From: Pseudomonas sp. GM79
Lineage (GTDB): Bacteria > Pseudomonadota > Gammaproteobacteria > Pseudomonadales > Pseudomonadaceae
Reading direction: 5' to 3'
DNA length: 36,087 nucleotides
Assembly: GCF_000282495.1 (NCBI RefSeq)
Contig: NZ_AKJE01000046.1
Coordinates: 1 to 36,087, forward strand
Position 1 is the first letter of the stretch. Each line of letters starts with the position of its first letter. A model generated the notes under the pieces. The model had not been told where the DNA came from, ran no database searches, and was given only the letters and a program-made list of their open reading frames with translations. Shown one piece after another: positions 7,099 through 15,456 of this stretch. The translations under genes and the position numbers were made by a program.

Positions 7099-7829
7099 GT
7101 CATTTGCTGGAGCTGTTCGTCCACTGGGCTGCCGGGTTCGGCCTGAACTACGGCTTTCTGCTGGACGCCTATCAGCGCGGAACCCTGGAGCAGGGTGCGC
7201 TGACTACGGTGTTGCTGTGCCTGTTCACTATCGTCGGCAGCCTGCTGGCGGGTCTCGGATTGGCGGCAATGTTGACCTCGGGCAAACCCTGGCTGGCGAA
7301 ACCTGCGCGGGTGTTTGTCGAAGTCACCCGCAACACGCCGACGCTGGTGCAGCTGTATTGCGCGTTCCTGGTGCTGAACATGCTGCTGACCCAGGCCGTC
7401 GGCGCGGCCAACCCGCTGACACCGTTCGCCTGGGTGGTGATCGTGATCTCGCTGCACAAGGGCGCGTTCCATGCCGAAGCCTTGCGCGCCGGCATCGAAG
7501 CCGTGCCAGCGGTGACGATGGAGGCAGCCAGTTCGCTGGCGTTCAACAGTCGGCAGTTGTTGTGGAACGTGCAACTACCGCTGGCTCTGCGCTTCGCCTT
7601 GCCGTCGCTGATCAACAACCTGATCGACCTGGTGAAGATGACCGCCGTCGCCTCGGCGATTGCCGTCGGCGACATCACCTACGCGGCAATCATGATCTGG
7701 ACCCAGAGCGATAACGTGCTGGAGTTGATGATTCTGATCCTGACGTTTTTTGGTCTGCTGAGTTTTACCGTCAATTGTGTGGGGCGCCTGCTCGAAGCGC
7801 GCCTGAGGATGCCCGGCTATGGCCATTGA
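7095..7829 (+). CDS. ABC amino-acid transporter permease, subunit 1
   Basis: A 244-residue inner-membrane permease of the His/Glu/Gln/Arg/opine (HEQRO) type. Several hydrophobic helices are visible, for example TTVLLCLFTIVGSLLAGLGL, and the EAA loop lies near residues 130-160 (AGIEAVPAVTMEAASSLAF), which contacts the ATPase. The ATGA overlap is with the aminotransferase, and 11 bases overlap the second permease, as expected for heterodimer subunits. With the protein at 8594 it forms the uptake channel for the ligands of the two binding proteins. Confidence 0.94.
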   Translation: MSHLLELFVHWAAGFGLNYGFLLDAYQRGTLEQGALTTVLLCLFTIVGSLLAGLGLAAMLTSGKPWLAKPARVFVEVTRNTPTLVQLYCAFLVLNMLLTQAVGAANPLTPFAWVVIVISLHKGAFHAEALRAGIEAVPAVTMEAASSLAFNSRQLLWNVQLPLALRFALPSLINNLIDLVKMTAVASAIAVGDITYAAIMIWTQSDNVLELMILILTFFGLLSFTVNCVGRLLEARLRMPGYGH

Positions 7830-8607
7830 ATCGTCCGTCACCGCGCCAGTGGCCTGGCCACGGCGGCATGTCGGCAAGTTGCTGCTATTGGCAGTTGCCG
7901 TGCTCTGGCTGGTGTATTTCGCCCCGCACAGCCCGGTGCTCAAGGCCTTGCTGCAATGGTCGCCAGCGCTGGTCGTGGGCTTTGGCCAGAACATTCTGAT
8001 CAGCCTGGTGGCGATCGGGCTGGGGTCGTTGCTGGGGTTGCTGGTGGGCGCCCTGGGATTGTCGCCGTTGTGGCTGCTGCGCTTGCCGGCGCGGATCTGG
8101 GTGCAGGTTTTTCGCAACGCGCCGTGGCTGGTGCTGATCTATTTCACCACCTATGTGTTCCCGTTCGAGATCCACATCGGCAGCGCCTATGTCTCGTTCC
8201 CCGACTGGGTCAAGGTCACCCTTGGCCTGGCGTTGCCGGCGAGCGCCAACGTCGCGGAAATCTTCCGTGGCGCGGTCGCCTCGATCCCCAGTACCCAATG
8301 GGAGGCCGCACGTTCCCTGGCGTTCACCCGTGGGCAGATTTTCCGCTCGATCATCCTGCCGCAGTGCTTCAAGCGCATGTTGCCGCCGTGGATGAACCTC
8401 TACGCGGTGATCACCATGGGCACCGCACTGGCGTCATTGGTGGGCGTGCATGACGTGATCGACACCGCGCAAATCGCCAGCAACACGGTGAACCTGACCG
8501 GTTTTACCGTGGTGATTTACCTGAGCCTGCTGGTGCTGTTCTTTGCCTATTGCTACCCGATTTCCCGACTCACCCAACACTTGGAGCGACGTTATGCCTT
8601 CTACTGA
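7819..8607 (+). CDS. ABC amino-acid transporter permease, subunit 2
   Basis: A 262-residue HEQRO-type permease. Hydrophobic segments include LLLLAVAVLWLVYF near the N-terminus and a C-terminal helix (VVIYLSLLVLFFAYCY). The EAA motif is AVASIPSTQWEAARSLAF (residues about 152-169). It starts 11 bases inside the preceding permease gene and its end overlaps the ATPase gene by 14 bases. The N-terminal portion before the first conserved permease helix is longer than in subunit 1, a common asymmetry in such pairs. Confidence 0.94.
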   Translation: MAIESSVTAPVAWPRRHVGKLLLLAVAVLWLVYFAPHSPVLKALLQWSPALVVGFGQNILISLVAIGLGSLLGLLVGALGLSPLWLLRLPARIWVQVFRNAPWLVLIYFTTYVFPFEIHIGSAYVSFPDWVKVTLGLALPASANVAEIFRGAVASIPSTQWEAARSLAFTRGQIFRSIILPQCFKRMLPPWMNLYAVITMGTALASLVGVHDVIDTAQIASNTVNLTGFTVVIYLSLLVLFFAYCYPISRLTQHLERRYAFY

Positions 8608-9430
8608 AACCGTCGCTGAACCTCTGGTCAGCCTGCGCGACCTGCATCTGTCGTTTGGCAGCAACCCGGTGCTCAAGGGCATCGACCTCGACGTGCACCG
8701 TGGGCAAGCCGTGTCGATCATCGGCCCGTCCGGTTCCGGCAAGTCGACGATCCTGCGTTGCATCACCGGCCTGTTACAGCCTCAGCGCGGGACCCTTCGC
8801 GTCGGCACCACCGAGGTTCACACCCTGGCCCAGGAAGCCCAGCGCATCGAGTTGCGCAAGCGCGTGGGGTTTGTGTTCCAGCAGTACAACCTGTTCCCGC
8901 ATTTGTCGGTGCTGGAGAACCTGGTGATCGCACCGCGCAAAGTGCTGGGGCGCAACCGGATCGATGCCGAGAAAGACGCCCGCGCCTTGCTGGCCAAAGT
9001 GCGCATGGAGCACAAGGCCGATGCTTATCCGGGACAACTTTCCGGCGGTCAGCAACAGCGGGTGGCGATTGCCCGGGCGTTGGCCATGCGCCCGGAATTG
9101 ATTCTGTTCGATGAGGTGACCTCGGCCCTCGACCCGGAAACCGTCGGCGAGGTGCTGACGGTGATTCGCGAGCTGACCGAAGAGGGCATGACCTGTGTGC
9201 TGGTGACCCACGAAATGCGTTTCGCCGAAGAGATCAGCGACATCGTCTACTTCACTGAAAACGGCGTGATCGTCGAGCACGGCAGCGCCGCGCAGGTTTT
9301 CCAGCACCCCACCAGCGAACGCACTCAAGAGTTTCTGCGTCATGCCCTGGGCGATCCGGGACGCCGTCCCCGCGTCGCCAACGATCCGTATCTGTTGACC
9401 AACCTGAGCCGCTACAGCCTGTCTGTCTAA
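8594..9430 (+). CDS. ABC amino-acid transporter ATP-binding protein
   Basis: A 278-residue cytoplasmic ATPase of the GlnQ/HisP type. Walker A is GPSGSGKST (residues 44-52, K50), the Q-loop sits in FVFQQYNLFPH, the signature is LSGGQQQRVAIARAL, Walker B is LILFDEVTSALDP, and the H-loop is VTHEM. The ATG at 8594 has GGAG 6 bases upstream; the reading from 8543 would lie deep inside the permease gene. About 30 extra residues at the C-terminus (GDPGRRPRVANDPYLL) follow the usual end and are of unknown role. It energises the two permeases before it. Confidence 0.95.
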   Translation: MPSTETVAEPLVSLRDLHLSFGSNPVLKGIDLDVHRGQAVSIIGPSGSGKSTILRCITGLLQPQRGTLRVGTTEVHTLAQEAQRIELRKRVGFVFQQYNLFPHLSVLENLVIAPRKVLGRNRIDAEKDARALLAKVRMEHKADAYPGQLSGGQQQRVAIARALAMRPELILFDEVTSALDPETVGEVLTVIRELTEEGMTCVLVTHEMRFAEEISDIVYFTENGVIVEHGSAAQVFQHPTSERTQEFLRHALGDPGRRPRVANDPYLLTNLSRYSLSV

Positions 9431-9447
9431 TACCGAGGAGCCTGTTC

Positions 9448-10044
9448 ATGAGTACCGATAACCGTGCCGCCGTCATCGAAGATTTCCTCAAGAAAATCCG
9501 CATCATCAATCAACGCGGCGTCGACCGTGCTGCATTGACGCAAATCGTCGCTTTGCTCGAAACCCTGGCCGAGCGTCGAGATCTGTTCAATTTCGACGCG
9601 TTCCCGGCGCCTGTGCCGGGGCAGGGCAGCACCGCGTTCCGCTACCGTCTCAACGACGATGGCGACACGCCGACGCTGTACCTCAACTCGCTGTTGCCGG
9701 GCAAAAGCACCATCGCGCACAACCACGAAACCTGGGCGATCATCAGCGCCGTCGAAGGCCAGGAAATCAACTACGTCTACGCCCGTGATGACGAGGGCCG
9801 CGAGCCTGGGTTCACGACCCTGCACCTGGAAAAAGAAGTGATCGTGCAGCCTGGCACATCGATCTCGTTCCTCGGTGAAGACCTGCATGGCATCCGTGTC
9901 GAAGGCGAGCAGCCGACCCTGCATTTCCATCTTTATGGCTTGCCGCTGGAATCGCTCAATGGCCGTTATGGGGTCGAGGCCGACGGGCGCATTCTCAATT
10001 ACAACGCCTCGCAAATGGCGCCGTCGATCAAGGCTTACGCATGA
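9448..10044 (+). CDS. Cysteine-dioxygenase-like thiol dioxygenase (cupin)
   Basis: A 198-residue single-cupin protein of the cysteine dioxygenase type. The iron ligands are predicted as H91 and H93 (IAHNHETWAI) and H147 (LHGIR). H161-L-Y163 in LHFHLYG matches the catalytic His-x-Tyr of rat CDO (His155, Tyr157). Family enzymes add O2 to a thiol (cysteine, 3-mercaptopropionate) to give the sulfinate. A good ribosome site (GAGGAG) lies 18 bases after the ATPase stop. The stop overlaps the start of the rhodanese-lyase fusion (ATGA), tying its expression to a C-S lyase and a sulfurtransferase. The substrate may be cysteine, a mercapto acid or a persulfide. Confidence 0.87.
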   Translation: MSTDNRAAVIEDFLKKIRIINQRGVDRAALTQIVALLETLAERRDLFNFDAFPAPVPGQGSTAFRYRLNDDGDTPTLYLNSLLPGKSTIAHNHETWAIISAVEGQEINYVYARDDEGREPGFTTLHLEKEVIVQPGTSISFLGEDLHGIRVEGEQPTLHFHLYGLPLESLNGRYGVEADGRILNYNASQMAPSIKAYA

Positions 10045-12812
10045 ATCGGACCGTAACCCCAGGGCAACTGCAGCAATGGCTGTTCGACGGGCAGGAAATT
10101 GCCCTGTTTGACGTGCGTGAGCATGGCCAATATGGCGAAGCCCATCTGTTTCACGGGGTGAACCTGCCCTACAGTCGCCTGGAATTGGAGGTCCGACGCC
10201 TGGCGCCGAATCCACAGGTGCGGTTGGTGATTTATGACCAGAACGGTGGGGACGTTGTGGCCCGAGCCGCTCAGCGTCTGCAGGCGTTGGGGTATGGCCG
10301 CGTGCATATTCTCGACGGCGGTGCCGACGGTTGGCAGGCGGCCGGCCTGCAGCTGTTTGCCGGCGTGCACGTGCCGTCCAAGGCCTTTGGCGAGTTGGTG
10401 GAAGAGGTCAGTCATACGCCGCATGTCACCGCCAAACAGCTGGCCGAATGGCAAGCCCGGGGCGAATCGCTGGTGGTGCTGGACGGTCGGCCGTTCGACG
10501 AATACCGCAAGATGACCATCCCCGGTTCCGTCTGTTGCCCGAATGGTGAACTGGGCTATCGCGTACACGATCTGGTGCCGGACGACAGCACGCCGATCGT
10601 GGTCAATTGCGCCGGTCGTACCCGCAGCATTATTGGCGCCCAGACCCTGATCAATCTGGGTCTGAAGAACCCGGTCTACGCCCTGGAAAATGGGACCCAG
10701 GGCTGGTACCTGGAAGACCTTCGGCTGGAGCATGGCAGCACCCGCCGCTATGCCGATGAGGTGTCATCGAAGACCTTGCCGCTACAGCGTCTTGCCGCGG
10801 CACAACTGGCCGAACGGGCCGGGGTGAAAACCGTTGCGACCGCGCAGGTTGAGCAGTGGGCCGGGGAGGCCGAACGCAGTCTGTTTTTGTGTGATGTGCG
10901 CACCGCCGAGGAGTTTGCCGCTGGAAGTTTGCCGGGCGCGCAACACACGCCGGGTGGCCAGCTGATTCAATCCACCGATCTGTACATCGGCGTGCGCCAG
11001 GCGCGGGTGGTGCTGATTGACAGCGATGGCGTGCGGGCACCGATTATTGCCAGTTGGCTTCGGCAGTTGGGGCATGAGGCTTATGTTTTAGCGGATGGGG
11101 TGAACAGCGATCTGGCGTTGCCTGCGGTTGAGCCTTTCGCACACGAAGCGTTGCCAGTGATCACGGCGCAGGCCCTGAGCGATGCGCTGAAGGATAACGC
11201 GGTGGCACTGATTGACCTGCGGCCGAGCATGACCTGGCGCAAAGGTCATATCGCCGGCTCGCGCTGGTCGATCCGCTCGTTGCTGGCGGCTGAGGTGATG
11301 GGAGAGCAACGGCCTCTGGTGCTGCTGGCCGATGATCCGCTGCTGGCCGCTTTCGCGACGCTGGAGTTGCCCGATGCTCAGCGCGCACAAACCCGGTTGC
11401 TGGACGGCGGTGTCGAGGCCTGGCGTGCGGCGGGGTTTGCGCTGCAGGAGAATGCCAACACACCGCCCGATCACCAGTGCATCGATTTTCTGTTCTTCAC
11501 CCATGATCGCCATTCCGGCAACAAAGACGCGGCGCGTCAGTATCTGGCCTGGGAAATAGGCTTGTTGGCGCAAATGAGCGCAGACGAAATCGCCAGCCTC
11601 AAACCGCTGCATGCCCAGTCTCAAGCCACTCGTGATGGGCGGGTGCGTACTCGTCTGGTGCATTCGGCGCGAACTGAAAAGGGCAGTGGCAGGCGGGGCG
11701 TCAACGTGCCGGTCACTCGTTTGAGCACGGTGCTGTTCGACAACCTGGCGCAAATGCGCGACGCCCGTGCTCGCCGTGATAGTGAACGGGTTCTGAGCTA
11801 TGGCGCCCGAGGCAATCCGACGGCTTTCGCCCTGGAAGATCTGGTGACGGAACTGGAGGGCGGTTACCGCACCCGCTTGTACGGCACCGGGCTGGCGGCG
11901 GTGGCGCAGACGTTCCTGGCCTATCTGCGGCCCGGCGATCATGTGCTGATCACCGACGCGGTGTATGCGCCCGTGCGGCGCCTGGCCCGGGAGCTGCTTG
12001 AGCCGTTCGGCATCCAGGTCAGCTACTTCGCGCCTGACGGCAGCGGGCTGCAATATCAACTGCAAGCGCAACTGCAAGCCAACACCAAAATGGTCTACAC
12101 CGAGGTGCCCGGCTCGCTGCTGTATGAACTCTGCGACCTGCCGGCCATCGCCGCATTGTGCAAACCGCGCGGCATTCTGCTGGCCGTGGACAACACCTGG
12201 GGCTCGGGCTACCTGTATCGGCCACTGACCCTGGGCGCGGACATTTCGATCATGGCGTTGACCAAGTACCTGTGCGGTCACAGCGATGTGGTCATGGGCA
12301 GCGTCTGTACCCGGCAAGAGGTCTGGCAGCCACTGGCATCCATGAGCGACACCTTTGGCATCACCGTCAGCCCGGACGACGCCTATCTGGTGCTGCGCGG
12401 AGCACGAACCCTGGCGCCGCGCCTCGACGTACACGAACGCCAGGCTCTGGAAGTCGCTCAATGGCTACAGACGCAACCGCAGGTGAAACGGGTGTTCCAT
12501 CCAGCGCTGCCCGGTCATCCCCATCACGCACTGTGGCGGCGGGACTTCAATGGCAGCAACGGTTTGCTCTCCTTCGAACTGCGCGAGGCCGACGCCACGT
12601 ACGTCGAACGGTTTATCGATGCGCTACAGGTGTTTGGTCTGGGCGCGTCCTGGGGCGGCTATGAAAGCCTGGTCACCGTCGCTGATACCAAGGATCGCAA
12701 CAGCGCGGCAGATCGTGCATTGAACCCGGTGCTACGGCTGCACATTGGCCTGGAAGATGTCGACGCGTTGATCGAGGATTTGCAACGCGGGTTCGCCGCC
12801 GCTGCGGACTAG
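10041..12812 (+). CDS. Fusion of four rhodanese domains and a MetC-type cystathionine beta-lyase
   Basis: A 923-residue protein. Four rhodanese-like domains cover about 5-105, 126-230, 265-360 and 373-470. Only the second has a catalytic cysteine (C190 in NCAGRTRS). The first and third have Asp at that position (D66 in YDQNGG, D327 in IDSDGV) and the fourth has LADDP, so these three look inactive. After a linker (about 480-530) comes a complete fold-type I lyase (530-923): YGARGNPT (587-594), D717 in DNTWGSG, PLP lysine K742 in LTKYLCGHSD, SWGGYES and LRLHIGLEDVD. These are close to E. coli MetC. The lyase would cleave a C-S bond to a thiol or persulfide plus pyruvate and ammonia, and the tethered rhodanese could accept the sulfur. 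Last gene of the operon. Confidence 0.93.
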   Translation: MNRTVTPGQLQQWLFDGQEIALFDVREHGQYGEAHLFHGVNLPYSRLELEVRRLAPNPQVRLVIYDQNGGDVVARAAQRLQALGYGRVHILDGGADGWQAAGLQLFAGVHVPSKAFGELVEEVSHTPHVTAKQLAEWQARGESLVVLDGRPFDEYRKMTIPGSVCCPNGELGYRVHDLVPDDSTPIVVNCAGRTRSIIGAQTLINLGLKNPVYALENGTQGWYLEDLRLEHGSTRRYADEVSSKTLPLQRLAAAQLAERAGVKTVATAQVEQWAGEAERSLFLCDVRTAEEFAAGSLPGAQHTPGGQLIQSTDLYIGVRQARVVLIDSDGVRAPIIASWLRQLGHEAYVLADGVNSDLALPAVEPFAHEALPVITAQALSDALKDNAVALIDLRPSMTWRKGHIAGSRWSIRSLLAAEVMGEQRPLVLLADDPLLAAFATLELPDAQRAQTRLLDGGVEAWRAAGFALQENANTPPDHQCIDFLFFTHDRHSGNKDAARQYLAWEIGLLAQMSADEIASLKPLHAQSQATRDGRVRTRLVHSARTEKGSGRRGVNVPVTRLSTVLFDNLAQMRDARARRDSERVLSYGARGNPTAFALEDLVTELEGGYRTRLYGTGLAAVAQTFLAYLRPGDHVLITDAVYAPVRRLARELLEPFGIQVSYFAPDGSGLQYQLQAQLQANTKMVYTEVPGSLLYELCDLPAIAALCKPRGILLAVDNTWGSGYLYRPLTLGADISIMALTKYLCGHSDVVMGSVCTRQEVWQPLASMSDTFGITVSPDDAYLVLRGARTLAPRLDVHERQALEVAQWLQTQPQVKRVFHPALPGHPHHALWRRDFNGSNGLLSFELREADATYVERFIDALQVFGLGASWGGYESLVTVADTKDRNSAADRALNPVLRLHIGLEDVDALIEDLQRGFAAAAD

Positions 12813-13996
12813 GGCTTGCGCAGCACAAGCAACAACAGCGCCGCAGCCGCCAGCACCGCCCCGACGATGAAGGTGCTGGCCGAGCCCGTGGTCTCCCACA
12901 GCGCGCCGGCGAGCACACTGGCGATCAACAGGCACACGCCGCTGATCAGATTGAACAGGCCGAACGCCGTGCCCCTGAGGTGTTCGGGCGCGGTGTCGGC
13001 GATCAGCGTCGCGAGAATGCCCTGGCTGAAACCCATGTGCAGACCCCACAGGGCCACGCCTGCCAGCATGGTCATGATCGAGTCCGCTTGCGCCAATAAC
13101 AGGTCCGCCAGGATCAGCAGGACGATGCCGATGCATAGCACTTTGGTGCGGCTGATCCGGTCGGACAACCAGCCGGCAGGGTAGGCGGATACGGCATAAA
13201 GCAGCGACATGACCACCATCACCATCGGCACCCAAGTGGCCGTCAGACCTGTTTGCTGTGCTTTCAATACCAAAAAGGCTTCGCTGAAACGGGCCAGTGT
13301 GAAGAGCCCACCGACGATCACCACCCACCAATAATCGCGCGAAAAATCCCGCAGAACCTTCCAGTGGATAGGCGAGCGAAAGGCGCGTTCGCCAGCGACA
13401 GTGGTTGGCTCTTTGACTCCACCGACAATCAGCGCCACCGATATCACCGCCGGGATCACCGCAAACCACAACACCAGATGGATCTGCCCGAGCCAAAGCA
13501 TCAGCACGATGGCCAGGATTGGACCCAGAATGGCGCCCACGGTGTCCATCGACTGGCGCAAGCCAAAGCAGGCACCGCGGATTTCGGTGGGGGCGATGTC
13601 GGCGACTAGCGCATCTCGCGGCGCGCCACGAATGCCTTTGCCGATGCGATCCAGAAAACGCGCGGTGAACACCACATCGACCGAGTGCGCGAGGGGAAAG
13701 AGCGGTTTCGACAAGGCGGCCAGACCGTAGCCCATCAACAGCAAGCCTTTGCGCCGGCCGATAAAATCGCTGATGGCGCCGGAGAAAATCTTGGTCAGCA
13801 TCGCGGTCGCCTCGGCGATGCCCTCGATCACCCCGACGGTCAACGCGCTCGCGCCCAAGGTCGTGACCAGAAACACCGGCAGCAGGCTGTGCACTAGCTC
13901 TGAAGACAGGTCCATGAACAGGCTGACAAAACCCAGGGCCCAGACCGTGGAGGGGATACGCAGTGAAGCCGGTCTGGGTTTTGAGAGGTTGTCCAT
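12809..13996 (-). CDS. MFS transporter
   Basis: A 395-residue, 12-helix major facilitator. The intracellular loop motif is seen as GAISDFIGRRKGLLL after helix 2 and repeated as GWLSDRISRTKVLC in the second half; LDRIGKGIRGAPRDAL is another conserved segment. Its stop codon overlaps that of the rhodanese-lyase gene in a CTAG palindrome (12809-12812), with no room for an intergenic terminator. The ribosome site is modest (GGAAA). Substrate unknown. It could export a by-product of the neighbouring sulfur pathway or belong to the leftward cluster 12809-16086. Confidence 0.92.
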   Translation of the reverse strand: MDNLSKPRPASLRIPSTVWALGFVSLFMDLSSELVHSLLPVFLVTTLGASALTVGVIEGIAEATAMLTKIFSGAISDFIGRRKGLLLMGYGLAALSKPLFPLAHSVDVVFTARFLDRIGKGIRGAPRDALVADIAPTEIRGACFGLRQSMDTVGAILGPILAIVLMLWLGQIHLVLWFAVIPAVISVALIVGGVKEPTTVAGERAFRSPIHWKVLRDFSRDYWWVVIVGGLFTLARFSEAFLVLKAQQTGLTATWVPMVMVVMSLLYAVSAYPAGWLSDRISRTKVLCIGIVLLILADLLLAQADSIMTMLAGVALWGLHMGFSQGILATLIADTAPEHLRGTAFGLFNLISGVCLLIASVLAGALWETTGSASTFIVGAVLAAAALLLLVLRKP

Positions 13997-14057
13997 GCTG
14001 GTTTCCGGGATTGAATGCTCACCGATTGTTTATGTCGCCAACCCCGGCGATCAGGCC

Positions 14058-14756
14058 TTAAAGGTTCTGACTCAAAAAGAGCAACGTATTGCCATGTGCC
14101 TCGACCGCCGCCCGTTGGTCATAGCTGTCACGGTGCGAGCAATTGAAGCCGTGTTCGGCCCCCGGATACACCTCGATATCGACGTCATCGTTGAACTCGA
14201 AACGCTCGGCGATTTGCTTCACGGCGTCGATGGGGATGTGGCTGTCCTGTTCGCCGAAGTGCATCAGCATCGGCACCTTGATTTCATCGGCCCGATCCAG
14301 TTGGTTTTGAATGCCGCCGCCGTAATAGGCGATCGCCACGTCGACGAAACCATTGGCCGCGGTGTTGTACGACAGCATGCCACCGAAGCAGAAACCGATA
14401 GACGCGATCCTGCCGTCCAGCCCCGGATGAGCCTTCAGGGCGTCAATGGCCAGTTTGATGTCGGCCTGCGCTTTTTGGGTGTCGGTGGCGTTCATCAACT
14501 CGACGGCGCGCTTCCAGCCGGCTTCGTCGTAGCCCAGTTCGGTCCGGTGGCCGTGGCGCCAGAACAGATCCGGCGCGATGACCAGGTAGCCGTCGGCGGC
14601 GTATTGCTCGGCGACCGAGCGAATGTGCTCGTTGACGCCGAAGATTTCCTGAATCAGCACAATCCCCGGACCTTTACCGGTGTGGGGAATGGCCAGGTAA
14701 GCGCCGAAGGTGCCCTCGGTGCTGGTGATCTCGATCCATTGGGTGGTTACGCTCAT
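14058..14756 (-). CDS. Dienelactone hydrolase family protein
   Basis: A 232-residue alpha/beta hydrolase. The nucleophile is Cys, C123 in GFCFGG, with D171 (GEQDSHIP) and H202 (GAEHGFN) completing the triad; E36 in QEIFG is the residue that positions the thiol in carboxymethylenebutenolidases. AAGGAG lies 7 bases before the ATG. Members open lactones of halo-aromatic pathways, but many act on unknown esters, and no aromatic-degradation gene is nearby. Stop-to-start gaps of about 50-60 bases on either side suggest a shared transcript with the MFS and DoxX-like genes. Confidence 0.92.
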   Translation of the reverse strand: MSVTTQWIEITSTEGTFGAYLAIPHTGKGPGIVLIQEIFGVNEHIRSVAEQYAADGYLVIAPDLFWRHGHRTELGYDEAGWKRAVELMNATDTQKAQADIKLAIDALKAHPGLDGRIASIGFCFGGMLSYNTAANGFVDVAIAYYGGGIQNQLDRADEIKVPMLMHFGEQDSHIPIDAVKQIAERFEFNDDVDIEVYPGAEHGFNCSHRDSYDQRAAVEAHGNTLLFLSQNL

Positions 14757-14803
14757 GATGGCTCCTTTACATAAGTTGGGTAGGTTGCCGAGACGCTGGC
14801 GTA

Positions 14804-15319
14804 TCAGCGCAGACTGCGCCGCCAGAAGTATCGAGCCAACAGCGCGTCCACGCTGAGTTTGCCGGCCCCCGAGAGCAGCAACGGCAGGAGGGCTGCGAGG
14901 TAGATCAGCGGCAGTTTGAAGTTGCCATGGCCTTTATTGCTGATGGCATAACCTTGGGCAAGTTCACTCAATGTAGACCAATCGGCCGGCCAGTGAACGG
15001 CAGCAGTCGCGACGATCGTGACCACGGTCAGAATAATCGCCGAAACCCGCGTTCCCAGGCCCACCAACAGGGCGAGGGCACAGATCAATTCGGCCCACAT
15101 CGCCAGTTCCCAATTCAGCGTGGCCGGAACGTGGTTGAAGGGAAACGGGAGGCTGTTCTGGATGTCGGCGAACCAGTTCTGGCCGTTCCATTTTTCCAGG
15201 CCGGACTCGAAAAATTCCCAAGCCAGAAACACCCGCAAGGTCAGGGGGGCGATCCAGCTGCCGGCACGGTCGAGGTTCAGGTGCAGGCCTTTGAGGGCCG
15301 ATGAGAGGGAGGTATTCAT
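14804..15319 (-). CDS. DoxX-family membrane protein
   Basis: A 171-residue protein with about four hydrophobic helices and the DoxX N-terminal pattern ([19 protein letters not shown]). Hydrophobic stretches include [20 protein letters not shown] and [19 protein letters not shown]. The ribosome site GGAG lies 8 bases upstream. DoxX proteins are small membrane subunits linked to quinol or thiosulfate oxidation and to thiol-stress complexes, but most have no proven function. The REP doublet at 15342-15431 is immediately upstream. Confidence 0.9.
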   Translation of the reverse strand: MNTSLSSALKGLHLNLDRAGSWIAPLTLRVFLAWEFFESGLEKWNGQNWFADIQNSLPFPFNHVPATLNWELAMWAELICALALLVGLGTRVSAIILTVVTIVATAAVHWPADWSTLSELAQGYAISNKGHGNFKLPLIYLAALLPLLLSGAGKLSVDALLARYFWRRSLR

Positions 15320-15341
15320 GGGCTGAGCTCCGAGGATTCAT

Positions 15342-15431
15342 TGTGGGAGCGGGCTTGCTCGCGAAAGCGGTGTGTCAGGCGACATCAATGTTGACTGACA
15401 CTCCCTCTTCGCGAGCAAGCCCGCTCCCACA
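15342..15431. repeat. REP doublet, GTGGGAGCGGGCTTGCTCGCG family
   Basis: Two inverted REP units with a central spacer containing GTGTGTCAGGCGACATCA, lying between the DoxX-like gene and the YedZ-like gene on the same strand. Confidence 0.9.
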
Positions 15432-15456
15432 GGGGAATGTTGGTGTTGTTGAGGTT

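Noticed and set aside
11088..12461. A 457-residue open frame on the minus strand
   Set aside because: It lies entirely antisense to the rhodanese-lyase gene, whose motifs are unmistakable; long shadow frames are common in GC-rich DNA.
13749..14774. A 341-residue + strand frame
   Set aside because: Antisense to the MFS and dienelactone hydrolase genes, which have complete motifs and ribosome sites.
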